Shown: positions 7,833 through 16,532, counted from the stretch's first letter. The stretch: 64,000 nt of DNA from Enterococcaceae bacterium (GCA_022649665.1 JALCOL010000002.1:1-64000); one strand, 5' to 3'. Program-made: numbers and translations. The notes: a model not told the origin generated them from the letters alone.

Positions 7833-8854
7833 TGAGCGCGCGGCCACTGAGCGGGAAAAGGGTGTTATTTCTTTGTCCCGCTTTTTTCGGATATGAAAAA
7901 TCTATCAAAGAAGCGTTAGTGAAGATGGGAGCGACAGTCGTTTACTTCGATGAACGACCATCGAATTCAACAATGGGCAAGGCTTTTTTGCGGATTAATC
8001 CGAAATTGATTCAAAAAAAAATTCAAGAGCATTATCAACTGATGTTAGAAAAAATCGCTGGGCAGGCTTTCGATTATATCTTGATCTGCCAAGCGGAAGC
8101 AACGCCCGTATTTTTCTTGCAAAAATTAAAAGAAATCTATCCTGACGCACGAATGATACTTTATTTGTGGGATTCAATTAAAAATAAAAAGCATTCTTTG
8201 GAAAAAACAGCGTATTTTGATCATGTAGCTTCTTTTGATTTTGATGATTGTCAAAAAAATGCCTTCCATTTTCGTCCGCTCTTTTTTGAAGAAAAGTATC
8301 TGACTTTGGCAGAAAAAACAGATTATGTATATAGTTTGTTTTTTGTGGGTACGATCCATAGCGATCGCTATACGATTCTGGAGCAAGTGAAACGCATTTT
8401 TCTGGAATCAGGAAAAAATGTTTTTTTTTATTACTACATTCCTTCCAAACTGATGTTTTTCTACTATAAATATTTTAAAAAAATCATTCCGGGCAGTTAT
8501 TTTCAAGATTTTCATTATGCGCCGCTCGATAAAGATGAGTTAGCAAAAAAACTCAGCGATTCGGGAGCAGTAATCGATATCCAGCATCCGGCACAGACCG
8601 GGCTGACTATGCGGACGATTGAGATGCTGGGCGCAAACAAAAAGCTGATCACAACGAATGCGGAAGTCAAACATTATGATTTCTATGAATCGGGAAATAT
8701 TTGTGTGATCGAAAGGGAGAATATCCAAATTCCTGCTTCTTTTTTGAATACGCCTTATAAAAAAATCGCTCCTGAGATCAAAGAAAGATATAGTTTGCCT
8801 TTCTTTATTCTTGAGTTGCTTGGAGTGGTCAAAGGGGGAGAATACTATCGCTGA
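7832..8854 (+). CDS. Putative glycosyltransferase / capsule biosynthesis protein
   Basis: A 340-residue cytoplasmic protein with a start resembling a GT-B fold (KRVLFLCPAFFGYEKSI), a middle YLWDSIKN segment and a C-terminal DIQHPAQTGLTMRTIEMLGA stretch. The last is like the nucleotide-sugar site of CgeB/GT4-like enzymes. I do not recognise a closer family. Its ATG overlaps the stop of the epimerase (TAATG), and the next glycosyltransferase begins within or just after its end, so it is the middle of a coupled operon. Its role as a sugar transferase is inferred mainly from context. Confidence 0.6.
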   Translation: MSARPLSGKRVLFLCPAFFGYEKSIKEALVKMGATVVYFDERPSNSTMGKAFLRINPKLIQKKIQEHYQLMLEKIAGQAFDYILICQAEATPVFFLQKLKEIYPDARMILYLWDSIKNKKHSLEKTAYFDHVASFDFDDCQKNAFHFRPLFFEEKYLTLAEKTDYVYSLFFVGTIHSDRYTILEQVKRIFLESGKNVFFYYYIPSKLMFFYYKYFKKIIPGSYFQDFHYAPLDKDELAKKLSDSGAVIDIQHPAQTGLTMRTIEMLGANKKLITTNAEVKHYDFYESGNICVIERENIQIPASFLNTPYKKIAPEIKERYSLPFFILELLGVVKGGEYYR

Positions 8855-9575
8855 ACGGCAAAGTGTTTCAGTAGCCTTGGCAGCTTATAATGGAGAACGG
8901 TTCATCACCGAACAAATAGAAAGTATCTTGTCACAACTAAAAAGTGGCGATGAGCTGATTATTTCTGATAATGGTTCAACTGATGGAACGATCAAAATCA
9001 TCCAAGAGAAATTTTTGCAAGATCCGCGTGTGGGATTATTATTTTGCAAAGAAAAAGGGGTCATCGCCAACTTGAATAATGCATTAGCTGCGTGCAAAAA
9101 TGAGATCGTATTTTTTTCGGATCAAGATGACGTTTGGCTTCCCGATAAGGTAGAAACAATTTTAAAGGCATTTCAAACACATCCAGACAAAGATCTCGTC
9201 ATGTCGGATATTATTGTGACGGATGAACAGCTTCACGAGGAAATCTCCTCTTTTTTTGCGTATCGCGGAACAAGACTTGGTGTATGTAAAAATATTTTTA
9301 AAAATACATTCATTGGGTGTGCGATGGCATTTCGCAGGAGCTTCTTAGTGAAGTATTTGCCGATTCCGACGGGAGTTCCAATGCACGATATGTGGCTTGG
9401 AATTCTAGCCAACCGCGAAGGGAAGGCTCTTTTGATTCCGGAAAAACTTATTCTTTACCGGCGGCATGGGCAAACCGTAACCACCGTTTCAAACTCTTCT
9501 ACTTTGTTGCAGAAAATCAAGTGGCGTTTTTCAATTATTTACTATGTTTTTTTCTATTCGCCAAAAAGCAGTTAA
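8811..9575 (+). CDS. Family 2 glycosyltransferase (rhamnosyltransferase-like)
   Basis: A GT-A glycosyltransferase. It begins VSVALAAYNGERFITEQI, carries a nucleotide-binding DNGSTDGT and the metal-binding FFSDQDDVW, and later HDMWLGILA and YRRHGQTVT, a pattern common in rhamnan and capsule GT2 enzymes. Length (about 240-254) is slightly short but ends naturally. The start is uncertain: TTG at 8811 and 8820 have no ribosome binding site, while AAAGGGGGAG (8831-8840) is ideally placed six bases before an in-frame ATC at 8847, a rare start codon. Translational coupling to the preceding gene could also allow initiation here. It is the last gene of the unit 5636-9575. Confidence 0.85.
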   Translation: MSCLEWSKGENTIAERQSVSVALAAYNGERFITEQIESILSQLKSGDELIISDNGSTDGTIKIIQEKFLQDPRVGLLFCKEKGVIANLNNALAACKNEIVFFSDQDDVWLPDKVETILKAFQTHPDKDLVMSDIIVTDEQLHEEISSFFAYRGTRLGVCKNIFKNTFIGCAMAFRRSFLVKYLPIPTGVPMHDMWLGILANREGKALLIPEKLILYRRHGQTVTTVSNSSTLLQKIKWRFSIIYYVFFYSPKSS

Positions 9576-9638
9576 GACATTGAATAGGGTTTGCCGTAGT
9601 AAATGGAACGGAGTGAGGACGGAAGTATGCGACGTTAA

Positions 9639-9697
9639 GGAACAAGAATGGAAATCTAAAATTTCTTATGCTTTTGAGATCCCTAGGTTTTTGTTCC
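9639..9697. other. Imperfect long hairpin of unknown role
   Basis: GGAACAA and TTGTTCC enclose a stretch whose inner parts (GGAAATCT and AGATCCC) can also pair partly. It lies in the non-coding gap between the glycosyltransferase and the terminator at 9731. It could be a relic of a mobile element end or an RNA structure. I recognise no family. Confidence 0.3.
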
Positions 9698-9730
9698 GAA
9701 GAAGCTGCTTTTAAAACTTCGATTATTTGG

Positions 9731-9775
9731 AAAACGGGTCCATGACAAAAACTCTTGTCATGGACCCGTTTTTTT
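9731..9775. terminator. Strong bidirectional terminator
   Basis: AAAACGGGTCCATGACAA pairs perfectly with TTGTCATGGACCCGTTTT with a 6-base loop. Tails of A and T allow use by both the glycosyltransferase operon and the converging Wzy-like gene. Confidence 0.93.
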
Positions 9776-9798
9776 GAATTTATGATAGCAATGGAGAT

Positions 9799-11169
9799 TT
9801 ACTCCACGACTTCTGGGAGAATCGATTTTGCACTGTTAAAGCGTTTGAATGCCAAAACAATAACTGGAACTAGAAAGCCCATTCCGATTGGACTATTTAA
9901 AAAGGGATTGATATTTGTGATGGCGAGCATCGCTAGCGTGCAGGCCATTAAAGCGATACTTAAATTATCCAATCGCTTTCTGATAAGAAAATAGCGGAAA
10001 TAATAATAGAGAGGCAGCAGAGTGAAAGAAACCCAAAGAACGACACCAACTATCCCTTGTTCTACCCAAATATCGACTAGGCTCATCTCGATTGCACCTT
10101 TTCGTTTAGCGATAACTGTTCCGTAACCATTTCCAAGCAAAGCATTGGTTTTAGACGATTCTATGATTTTTAATGACTGATTCATTAGTAAAATGCGGAC
10201 ATTAAAGCTTTCATCATTTATTTCTTCAGGAGGGCGACGTTGGCGATGGTTTTTATTCTTATTACGAATACTAGTGCTAGGTTCATCATTGCTGAAACGC
10301 GCAATCGTCGAATTTTTGAAGAAAAACCCAGTCACAGAAAGTGCGATGACCAAAAAGACGATGCGGCGAACCATCATTTTTTTATTGATCACCAGCGACG
10401 TGCGGTCGCCGAAAATGTAAATCACGAGATTAGTGAGGATATAAACGAAAAGACCAATCGCATATCCGATAAAAAGTCCTCTTGTTTCAGAAAGGATCAG
10501 GCTGATCGAGCCGAAAAGCAAAACAAAATATTGAAGCTTTGGGGCGTTTCTTTCGATAATATTCACGGAGGCGACGATCACAGCGAAAAGAACTAAGAAA
10601 TGGGATTTGTGAAAAACGCCTCTCGATGGACGGAAATAGAGATCAGCGGGAAAAAGATGATTGATATCTTGATAAAAGTAATAAAATGAGTCCACATTCA
10701 TGGACTTGCCGATCAAACCAATCGTGATCGTGATGATTGAAATGACTAGGCCGGCGACCATCAAGGTGGTCACCAAGTTCTTTCGCGAGAACCGCTTCTC
10801 TCCGACATAATAAATCAACGGGAGAATGGTGATCAGATAGATCACCCGCAAGACATCTGTCGCAACTAGCGAGATGGCGTGATGATGGGCGATCCCGATA
10901 AAGGCACTGACAAGGATCCAAGCGCCTAACAAGAAGGGAACGATCACGACCGCAAGCTTCGGAGGCGAAAAATAGGAAAGGATTTCCTTACGAGTATCGC
11001 GGCTTCGAATAAAGCGAATGGCAAAAGTGATAAATAAAAGAATAAAAAGAAATTGGCGGATAGATAGCGGACCAAAGGCGAAAAAGCGGCCGCCACCGCC
11101 GGCAAAAAGTTCAAAAAATAAAAGAAAGAGCAGGCACTTTTCAAATTTTGTGATTTGATGCGTAGCCAT
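9799..11169 (-). CDS. O-antigen ligase / Wzy-type polysaccharide polymerase
   Basis: A 456-residue membrane protein with about ten or eleven hydrophobic segments and a large hydrophilic loop near residues 290-350 (a NKNKNHRQRRPPEE stretch, then SFNVRILLMNQSLK). LLGNGYGTV and an ETRG motif earlier fit the Wzy_C family, which polymerises or ligates lipid-linked repeat units outside the membrane. The gene stands alone on the minus strand. The ribosome binding site before its ATG is weak. With the flippase at 1822 it completes the Wzx/Wzy pair expected for this region. Confidence 0.8.
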   Translation of the reverse strand: MATHQITKFEKCLLFLLFFELFAGGGGRFFAFGPLSIRQFLFILLFITFAIRFIRSRDTRKEILSYFSPPKLAVVIVPFLLGAWILVSAFIGIAHHHAISLVATDVLRVIYLITILPLIYYVGEKRFSRKNLVTTLMVAGLVISIITITIGLIGKSMNVDSFYYFYQDINHLFPADLYFRPSRGVFHKSHFLVLFAVIVASVNIIERNAPKLQYFVLLFGSISLILSETRGLFIGYAIGLFVYILTNLVIYIFGDRTSLVINKKMMVRRIVFLVIALSVTGFFFKNSTIARFSNDEPSTSIRNKNKNHRQRRPPEEINDESFNVRILLMNQSLKIIESSKTNALLGNGYGTVIAKRKGAIEMSLVDIWVEQGIVGVVLWVSFTLLPLYYYFRYFLIRKRLDNLSIALMACTLAMLAITNINPFLNSPIGMGFLVPVIVLAFKRFNSAKSILPEVVE

Positions 11170-11347
11170 AAATTCACGTCCATTTCGTTTGTTTTGAATT
11201 GAAAACCTTAACTTATCATAATAAAAGGAAGCTTTAAAATCAAGACTTCCGTCACGTATTCATTCTATAGTAGTCACTTTACGTACCATTGAAATCATGC
11301 TACGATAATTTCTGTCTAATAGTTATTATCAAAAGGGAGAATCAATC

Positions 11348-12100
11348 ATGGACAACGGGCTGAATAAAAAGAAAGTCATTAATGATCTGAACCAATCGAT
11401 TGCTTGGGAGTACAATCTAGTTTATTTTCCAATGTGCTATTTTATTTCAAATCGCTTCTCGCCATATGTATCTTATTATTGCATGAAATACAAAAAGACG
11501 CCTAATCAAATCACCGGATACATGATTCTTTCAGGCGCGATCGGTGGACTGTTATTCGCTTTGCCGAATATTTTGGCAAAAATCGTTGGGATGCTCTTGA
11601 TCCAGCTCTGGTTTGTTTTCGACTGCAGCGACGGTGAAGTGGCGCGCTACCAGAAAAAATTCTCGAAATTCGGTTCGGAACTCGATTTTATGGCACATTT
11701 GATTGACCATCTGGTGATCATTTTCGGTTTTTTCTGTTCGTTGTATCAGCTCCATCTCTTCTCGCTGACGTGGCTCATTGCGGTAGTGCTGATCAGTCTT
11801 TTGGGAGATGCGTTGATGAGAAATTTGATCGTTTTGGAGAAATATACGCTTCCCGCTGACAGCGGCAATAGCCAGCCAAAATCCGAGGTAAAATTGGATG
11901 CAGTCAATATTATTAAATTTTTCTATAATTTTGGGCTTTTCTACCCAAACTTTATCTTGTTCGGCGTTTTGATCTATTTCATCGATTACTTTCTTCATAC
12001 ACCGTTTCTATTCGCACTGTTTATTTTCAATATCATCTGTTCTGTGCCGATCATCTTTAAGAAAACGGTTCGTTTGACAAAAATGTATTATCAAAGCTGA
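11348..12100 (+). CDS. CDP-alcohol phosphatidyltransferase family protein with an altered fourth Asp
   Basis: A 250-residue membrane protein with the CDP-alcohol phosphotransferase signature: D92xxD95G96xxA99R100, eight residues, G109xxxD113, and then H117 where the fourth aspartate normally stands. The first three acids bind metal and CDP-alcohol; the fourth is the proposed base in characterised members. Several hydrophobic segments surround the motif. The family joins a CDP-activated alcohol to another alcohol, in lipids or cell-surface polymers. Its place between a Wzy-like gene and choline genes suggests a surface-polymer substrate rather than housekeeping phospholipid, but this is inference. 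GGGAG precedes the ATG. A strong terminator follows at once. Confidence 0.8.
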   Translation: MDNGLNKKKVINDLNQSIAWEYNLVYFPMCYFISNRFSPYVSYYCMKYKKTPNQITGYMILSGAIGGLLFALPNILAKIVGMLLIQLWFVFDCSDGEVARYQKKFSKFGSELDFMAHLIDHLVIIFGFFCSLYQLHLFSLTWLIAVVLISLLGDALMRNLIVLEKYTLPADSGNSQPKSEVKLDAVNIIKFFYNFGLFYPNFILFGVLIYFIDYFLHTPFLFALFIFNIICSVPIIFKKTVRLTKMYYQS

Positions 12101-12141
12101 AAAATACCGCCCTTCATTTTTATTTGAAGGGCGGTATTTTT
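12101..12141. terminator. Strong bidirectional terminator
   Basis: AAAATACCGCCCTTCA and TGAAGGGCGGTATTTT form a perfect stem between the converging phosphatidyltransferase and LicB-like genes. Confidence 0.94.
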
Positions 12142-12147
12142 ATTTAT

Positions 12148-13131
12148 TCAAATATTCACTTTTTTCTCTGTTTTTTTCCCGATGTGAAACAATTGCAGGA
12201 ATTCACCTGGATTTTCAGTGGTGAGGAGCGATCCGGTGATAATGACAAGCGCGAGGAACAAGGCCTTTAAGCTGATCCCGTTGCCGAAGAAGATCCCGAT
12301 AAAAATCGCCCAGGCGGAGTAGCTGATGTTGAGTCCCATCGCTTTGATCGGGCCGATGCCGTCGATCGAGCGGTAGTAGCAGAGGTACGATGAAGTACCG
12401 GCAAGGGCGGTCAGTGCGATCAAGAGAATGACCGGGGACGAAGCGACTTGAGCTGCCAATGGATAGCCTTTGATGATCGGCATGATCAAAAGTCCATAGA
12501 CGATCGCAGAAGTCAATTGGCGGATCTGAAGTGCCGTTTCCGGCAAGACATCATTTTTCATGCCGTAAGCGCAGATCACGACTTCGATGCCCCAACCAAA
12601 GACGCACAGGAGTGCAAACAAGATCCCGAGCCAAATGTTTTTCGGCGTATCGGTCGTCGTAAAGCCTAGAATCATCGTTGCGGTGATCGCCATCGTCAAC
12701 CCCAGCGCGCCGAGTTTTCCCATTTTTTCTTTTAAGAAAATCATACTCAACAAGGCCCCGACGGCTGGATACATCGCAGAGATCACGGCGGTGTAGGATG
12801 CGCCGATATAGTTGATCGCGAGCATATAGCCGGTCATTCCGATCGGTCCGCCGAAAAGCGCAGCGACCATCACGAATTTCCCGCTCTTGGTCTTCAAGGC
12901 TTTTTTGAGTTCGCCGAAGCCGTGATTCAGAGCGGTGAAGATCAGCATCCAAATGCTGGAGAAGAAGTCATGGAGAAATGTGGAAACGAGCGGAGCGATC
13001 GCGATCGCCTGCGGAGTGTTCAGCACGGTCGTTCCTAAGACGACCCCGACTAAAACGGTATCGAATCCCCAGAGGATCCCGCCCAAAAGACCGGTGCCGC
13101 TGCCGTTAAACTTGTGTTTGTTTTTGTTCAT
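12148..13131 (-). CDS. licB: LicB-like choline (drug/metabolite superfamily) transporter
   Basis: A 327-residue DMT/EamA-type permease with ten hydrophobic segments in two five-helix halves. LLGGILWGFDTVLVGVVLG at the start and GPIGMTGYMLAINYIG in the third helix match the LicB choline-uptake proteins. LicB imports choline for attachment to surface polymers. GGAGGT lies eight bases before the ATG. The gene overlaps the end of the LicC-LicA fusion gene by 26 bases, a coupling that strongly supports the choline assignment. Another small amine or metabolite as substrate cannot be excluded. Confidence 0.8.
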   Translation of the reverse strand: MNKNKHKFNGSGTGLLGGILWGFDTVLVGVVLGTTVLNTPQAIAIAPLVSTFLHDFFSSIWMLIFTALNHGFGELKKALKTKSGKFVMVAALFGGPIGMTGYMLAINYIGASYTAVISAMYPAVGALLSMIFLKEKMGKLGALGLTMAITATMILGFTTTDTPKNIWLGILFALLCVFGWGIEVVICAYGMKNDVLPETALQIRQLTSAIVYGLLIMPIIKGYPLAAQVASSPVILLIALTALAGTSSYLCYYRSIDGIGPIKAMGLNISYSAWAIFIGIFFGNGISLKALFLALVIITGSLLTTENPGEFLQLFHIGKKTEKKVNI

Positions 13132-14986
13132 GCTTCATTACCTCCGATAAAAGTTTTTTGCCGCGTGCATAGCGGTCGGATCCATAAGTCCCGAAGTCTT
13201 CGCCGGATGCTTCTTTGGCGATCGTCCAGACAGACCAGAGAATGTCTTGGTAGATCTCAAAAATTCGGACTTTCTGCATTTCTGCAGCAGTCGGTTTTCT
13301 ACTATAATATAGTGTCAAGAAGCGTTCGATTTCTTTTTCAGAAAATGCATTTTCACAAGAAAAGGCGGCTAAGTCCCAGCTTGGATCGTTCATGCCGGCA
13401 TATTCCCAATCCAGCAGAAAAATTTTGCCGGTATCGCTTTTGACGAAGTTTTCCGGAACCAAGTCGTTGTGGCAGGGCCGCATGATCACGCCATATTTTT
13501 CGTGGAGGATCTCATCCAATTCGCCTAATGACCGCATTACTTCAGGATAGTCCGCCGGAAATTCTGCATGGACTTCTTCGACCAGTTCTTCGTACTTTTT
13601 CAACTCTTCCAGCCCATTGAAGGAATTATTGAATTCGATGTCGGCAGTATGAAGCGTGTGCAAAATATCGGCGATCTGTTTTAAATTCTGCGGCAGACGG
13701 ACCGTACTCGAAGTCAGTGTTTCGGCACCCGGCACAGAAAGTGTGATTTTGATGCCGGTATCCGGATTGATATAAAGCGTATCGACATTGATCTTGAGGG
13801 CACTGCCGATCTGCGCGTTGAGCGCTTCTTCTTGGCGGTTGATCATCGTCTCGGTACATTTTCCCGGGATCCGGATGAAGTATTCCTTGCCGTTGATCGC
13901 GGCTTTGTAGTTGGTGTTCGTCATTCCGCCGGCATAAACGATTTGGCTGATCGAACTTTCTGGAATATTCAAAATCTCAGAAAGCTGTTCTTTGGCGTAT
14001 TGAAGATGCCGGTCTGCTTCATGGCGCTTGATCGTCGGATACGTATAATCCAGCAAGTGTTCATATTGTTTTTGATTATCGATGTCGCTCCAAGCGGCGC
14101 TGTCGCAATCGACACACTTTACTTGGATATTCTGCGCGACTTGGGTGATCAAATATTCATAGTTCAGCCAAGGATTCTCATTGTCTTGATAGAGCGTGAG
14201 CATTTCCTGATAAAAGTCGCGGCTCAAACGGCTGATGCCGATCATTTCGGCTGAAAGGCGGTTCATTTGGCGGATATCTTTTGAGATCCGGACCAGCATT
14301 TGCGCTCCGTCCATATCGACATACGCTTCATCACCTGAACCGCTGATCGTGGTCACGGTGATACTGTTTTGCGCCGGCGCTTGCACGACTTGCTGCAGAA
14401 CACTTTCTTCAAAGACCAGATCCCCATCGAGGATTAAAAATTCATTTTCGGTGATTCCCGGTGTCGCCGCGGCAAGGGACGCCATCGTCCCGGTCGACTC
14501 GTAATTGTCATTCTCAATGAAAGTGATCGTACGATTTTTCAAATGATCGATGATCGTTTCTTTCTGGAAGCCGACGACCATCGTGATCTTGTCGATGCCA
14601 AAATCATTTAAAAGCGTCAGTGTCCGGTCGATGATCGTGGTATCTTCAAGTGGTGCGAGACAAGCAGGGAAGGCCAGATCTTTGGCTTTCCCGGCTGCTA
14701 GGATCACCGCTTCTTTCAGTGTAGTTCCATTTGAAGCAGCAGGGGTTTTGATTTTTTCCTGCTTAGCTTTTTTCATCAATGATTTCAAATGCTTGAATCC
14801 CGCAGCAGTCAAATGATATTGATAACTTTTTTTCGAGCGGTCGATATCGATCCATCCTTGTTCTTCCAAATAGTTGAGCAGTGTATTGGTCGTCCCCAGC
14901 GAAAGTTCAGTTTGTTTGGCGATCTCGCGCTGGCGGACGTTCGATTCATTATTGATCAATAACAATAATTCATAAATTTTATCCAT
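13106..14986 (-). CDS. Three-domain fusion: winged helix, LicC-like nucleotidyltransferase, LicA-like choline kinase
   Basis: The 626-residue protein starts with a winged-helix domain (about 1-75; VRQREIAKQTELSLGTTNTL). A nucleotidyltransferase domain follows (about 88-320; AVILAAG, FLILDGDLVFEE, and a late WSDID). A choline/ethanolamine-kinase-like domain ends the protein (about 335-610) with RPCHNDLVPENF and FLLDWEYAG. It could thus phosphorylate choline and form CDP-choline in one polypeptide, with the winged helix perhaps sensing supply. The nucleotide loop reads AAGKAKDLAFPACLAPLED, lacking the usual GxGxR and PK residues. I recall related clostridial proteins with such a loop, so a CDP-ethanolamine or aminoethylphosphonate analogue is possible. 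GGAGGG precedes the ATG. Confidence 0.8.
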   Translation of the reverse strand: MDKIYELLLLINNESNVRQREIAKQTELSLGTTNTLLNYLEEQGWIDIDRSKKSYQYHLTAAGFKHLKSLMKKAKQEKIKTPAASNGTTLKEAVILAAGKAKDLAFPACLAPLEDTTIIDRTLTLLNDFGIDKITMVVGFQKETIIDHLKNRTITFIENDNYESTGTMASLAAATPGITENEFLILDGDLVFEESVLQQVVQAPAQNSITVTTISGSGDEAYVDMDGAQMLVRISKDIRQMNRLSAEMIGISRLSRDFYQEMLTLYQDNENPWLNYEYLITQVAQNIQVKCVDCDSAAWSDIDNQKQYEHLLDYTYPTIKRHEADRHLQYAKEQLSEILNIPESSISQIVYAGGMTNTNYKAAINGKEYFIRIPGKCTETMINRQEEALNAQIGSALKINVDTLYINPDTGIKITLSVPGAETLTSSTVRLPQNLKQIADILHTLHTADIEFNNSFNGLEELKKYEELVEEVHAEFPADYPEVMRSLGELDEILHEKYGVIMRPCHNDLVPENFVKSDTGKIFLLDWEYAGMNDPSWDLAAFSCENAFSEKEIERFLTLYYSRKPTAAEMQKVRIFEIYQDILWSVWTIAKEASGEDFGTYGSDRYARGKKLLSEVMKHEQKQTQV

Positions 14987-15114
14987 TATGATCCCTCCAC
15001 CTTTTCATGAATCGATTTTAGCATAATAAATCATATTGTTCAATATTTGAACCATGATGGATTGTTACAAATTGATTAAATGTCGCAAAGATCCAGCCGA
15101 ATCGCGAAAAAACG

Positions 15115-15143
15115 TTCAGTTTTATTTTTTTATTAGGTATAAT
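15115..15143 (+). promoter_or_regulatory. Promoter of mltG
   Basis: TTCAGT, 17 bases, TATAAT, followed 35 bases later by the mltG start with AAAGGAGG. The -10 is perfect and the -35 weak. Confidence 0.65.
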
Positions 15144-15177
15144 AGGGATTGCGATTATTCAAAAGGAGGAACACTTC

Positions 15178-16521
15178 TTGTCTACTGAGAAAAGAAAAAG
15201 GACTTCCTCATCTTCAGCGGGAGGCTTTTTAAACAAAATCAAGCAAGGCCTGCTCCATTTCGGTCGCTGGCTCAAAAAAGTTTTTTTCAAAGCGGCAGCG
15301 CGCGTGAAGAAGTTGTTCGCGCAATTTCCCCATACAGACAGACAGTGGCGTTCTTATGAGAATCAGTTGAAAAGAATGCCAATCTCTGAAAGGAAGGCAA
15401 CTGTTGTGAATCAGGAAAGAAAAATAGTTTACCGGATCGTCACGATGATCACGATCGTAGTAGTCGGCTTGGGACTGATTTCGGCAGTCGGCGGATATGC
15501 TTATTGGAAAAGCAGTACGCGGCCAATGGATACCAGCGATAAAAAAACGCGGCTGATCGAGATCCCGATGGGTTCATCGAATAAAGAAGTCGGCCGGATC
15601 CTGCAGGAAAAAGATATCATCAAAAATGGGCAGATTTTTGATTATTATGTAAAAATGAATAATTACGGTGATTTTCAAGCCGGCTTTTACAAATTTGCAC
15701 CGAGCATGACGCTCGATACGATCGCGACCGATCTGGCAGACGGCAATACGGTCAAACAAGCGGTGACGATCCCAGAAGGGCTTCAGATCACCGAGATCGC
15801 CGACTTGATCGACAAAGACACTTCATTCAGCAAAAAGGACTTTTTAGCGCTGATGGAAGATCAAGATTTCTTCAAACAATTAGTGAAAAAATATCCGACA
15901 CTTCTGACCGATTCCAGCAAGTCGGCGGACGTCCGCTATCATTTGGAAGGCTATTTGTTCCCAGCGACGTATAACGTGACGCCTGGTTCCAAATTGAAAG
16001 ATCTCGTGACTCAGATGGTTGCGAAAACCGACACGATCATGGAAAATTATTACGATGAAATGTCAGAAAAAAACTTGAACGTTCATGAAGTGCTGACGCT
16101 TGCCTCGCTTGTCGAAAAAGAAGGGGTCAAAGAGGCGGACCGGAAAAACATCGCGCAAGTCTTCTTCAACCGGATCAGCGTCGGGATGCCGCTGCAATCG
16201 GATATCTCGATTCTTTACGCGAAAAAAGAACATAAAGTAAAATTATCAGTCGAGGATACGAAGGTCGATTCGCCTTATAATTTATACACACATACCGGCT
16301 ACGGTCCTGGACCATTTGACAGTCCGGGCGAAAGTTCGATCGCTGCGGTCATGGATCCGACCCAAAACAGCTACTATTATTTTGTTGCTGATGTGAAAAC
16401 CGGCGAAGTGTACTTCGCAAGTACGTTGAGCGAACACAATGCGCTGGTCGAAAAATATGTTAATAATGATTCTTCTGAAAGTTCTGATTCGGCTGCCGAA
16501 TCAGAAGTCGACGGGGAATGA
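15178..16521 (+). CDS. mltG: Endolytic murein transglycosylase MltG
   Basis: The enzyme cuts nascent glycan strands at the membrane and helps set strand length during peripheral wall growth. The 447-residue protein has a basic cytoplasmic N-terminal region of about 85 residues, one membrane helix (about 88-110), and a YceG/MltG domain with the catalytic glutamate in ASLVEKEG and the conserved NLYTHTGYGPGPFDSPG. A low-complexity Ser/Glu tail ends it. It starts with TTG, supported by AAAAGGAGG. A terminator and greA follow, the usual order in this order of bacteria. Confidence 0.95.
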   Translation: MSTEKRKRTSSSSAGGFLNKIKQGLLHFGRWLKKVFFKAAARVKKLFAQFPHTDRQWRSYENQLKRMPISERKATVVNQERKIVYRIVTMITIVVVGLGLISAVGGYAYWKSSTRPMDTSDKKTRLIEIPMGSSNKEVGRILQEKDIIKNGQIFDYYVKMNNYGDFQAGFYKFAPSMTLDTIATDLADGNTVKQAVTIPEGLQITEIADLIDKDTSFSKKDFLALMEDQDFFKQLVKKYPTLLTDSSKSADVRYHLEGYLFPATYNVTPGSKLKDLVTQMVAKTDTIMENYYDEMSEKNLNVHEVLTLASLVEKEGVKEADRKNIAQVFFNRISVGMPLQSDISILYAKKEHKVKLSVEDTKVDSPYNLYTHTGYGPGPFDSPGESSIAAVMDPTQNSYYYFVADVKTGEVYFASTLSEHNALVEKYVNNDSSESSDSAAESEVDGE

Positions 16522-16532
16522 TAGGTAAAAAT

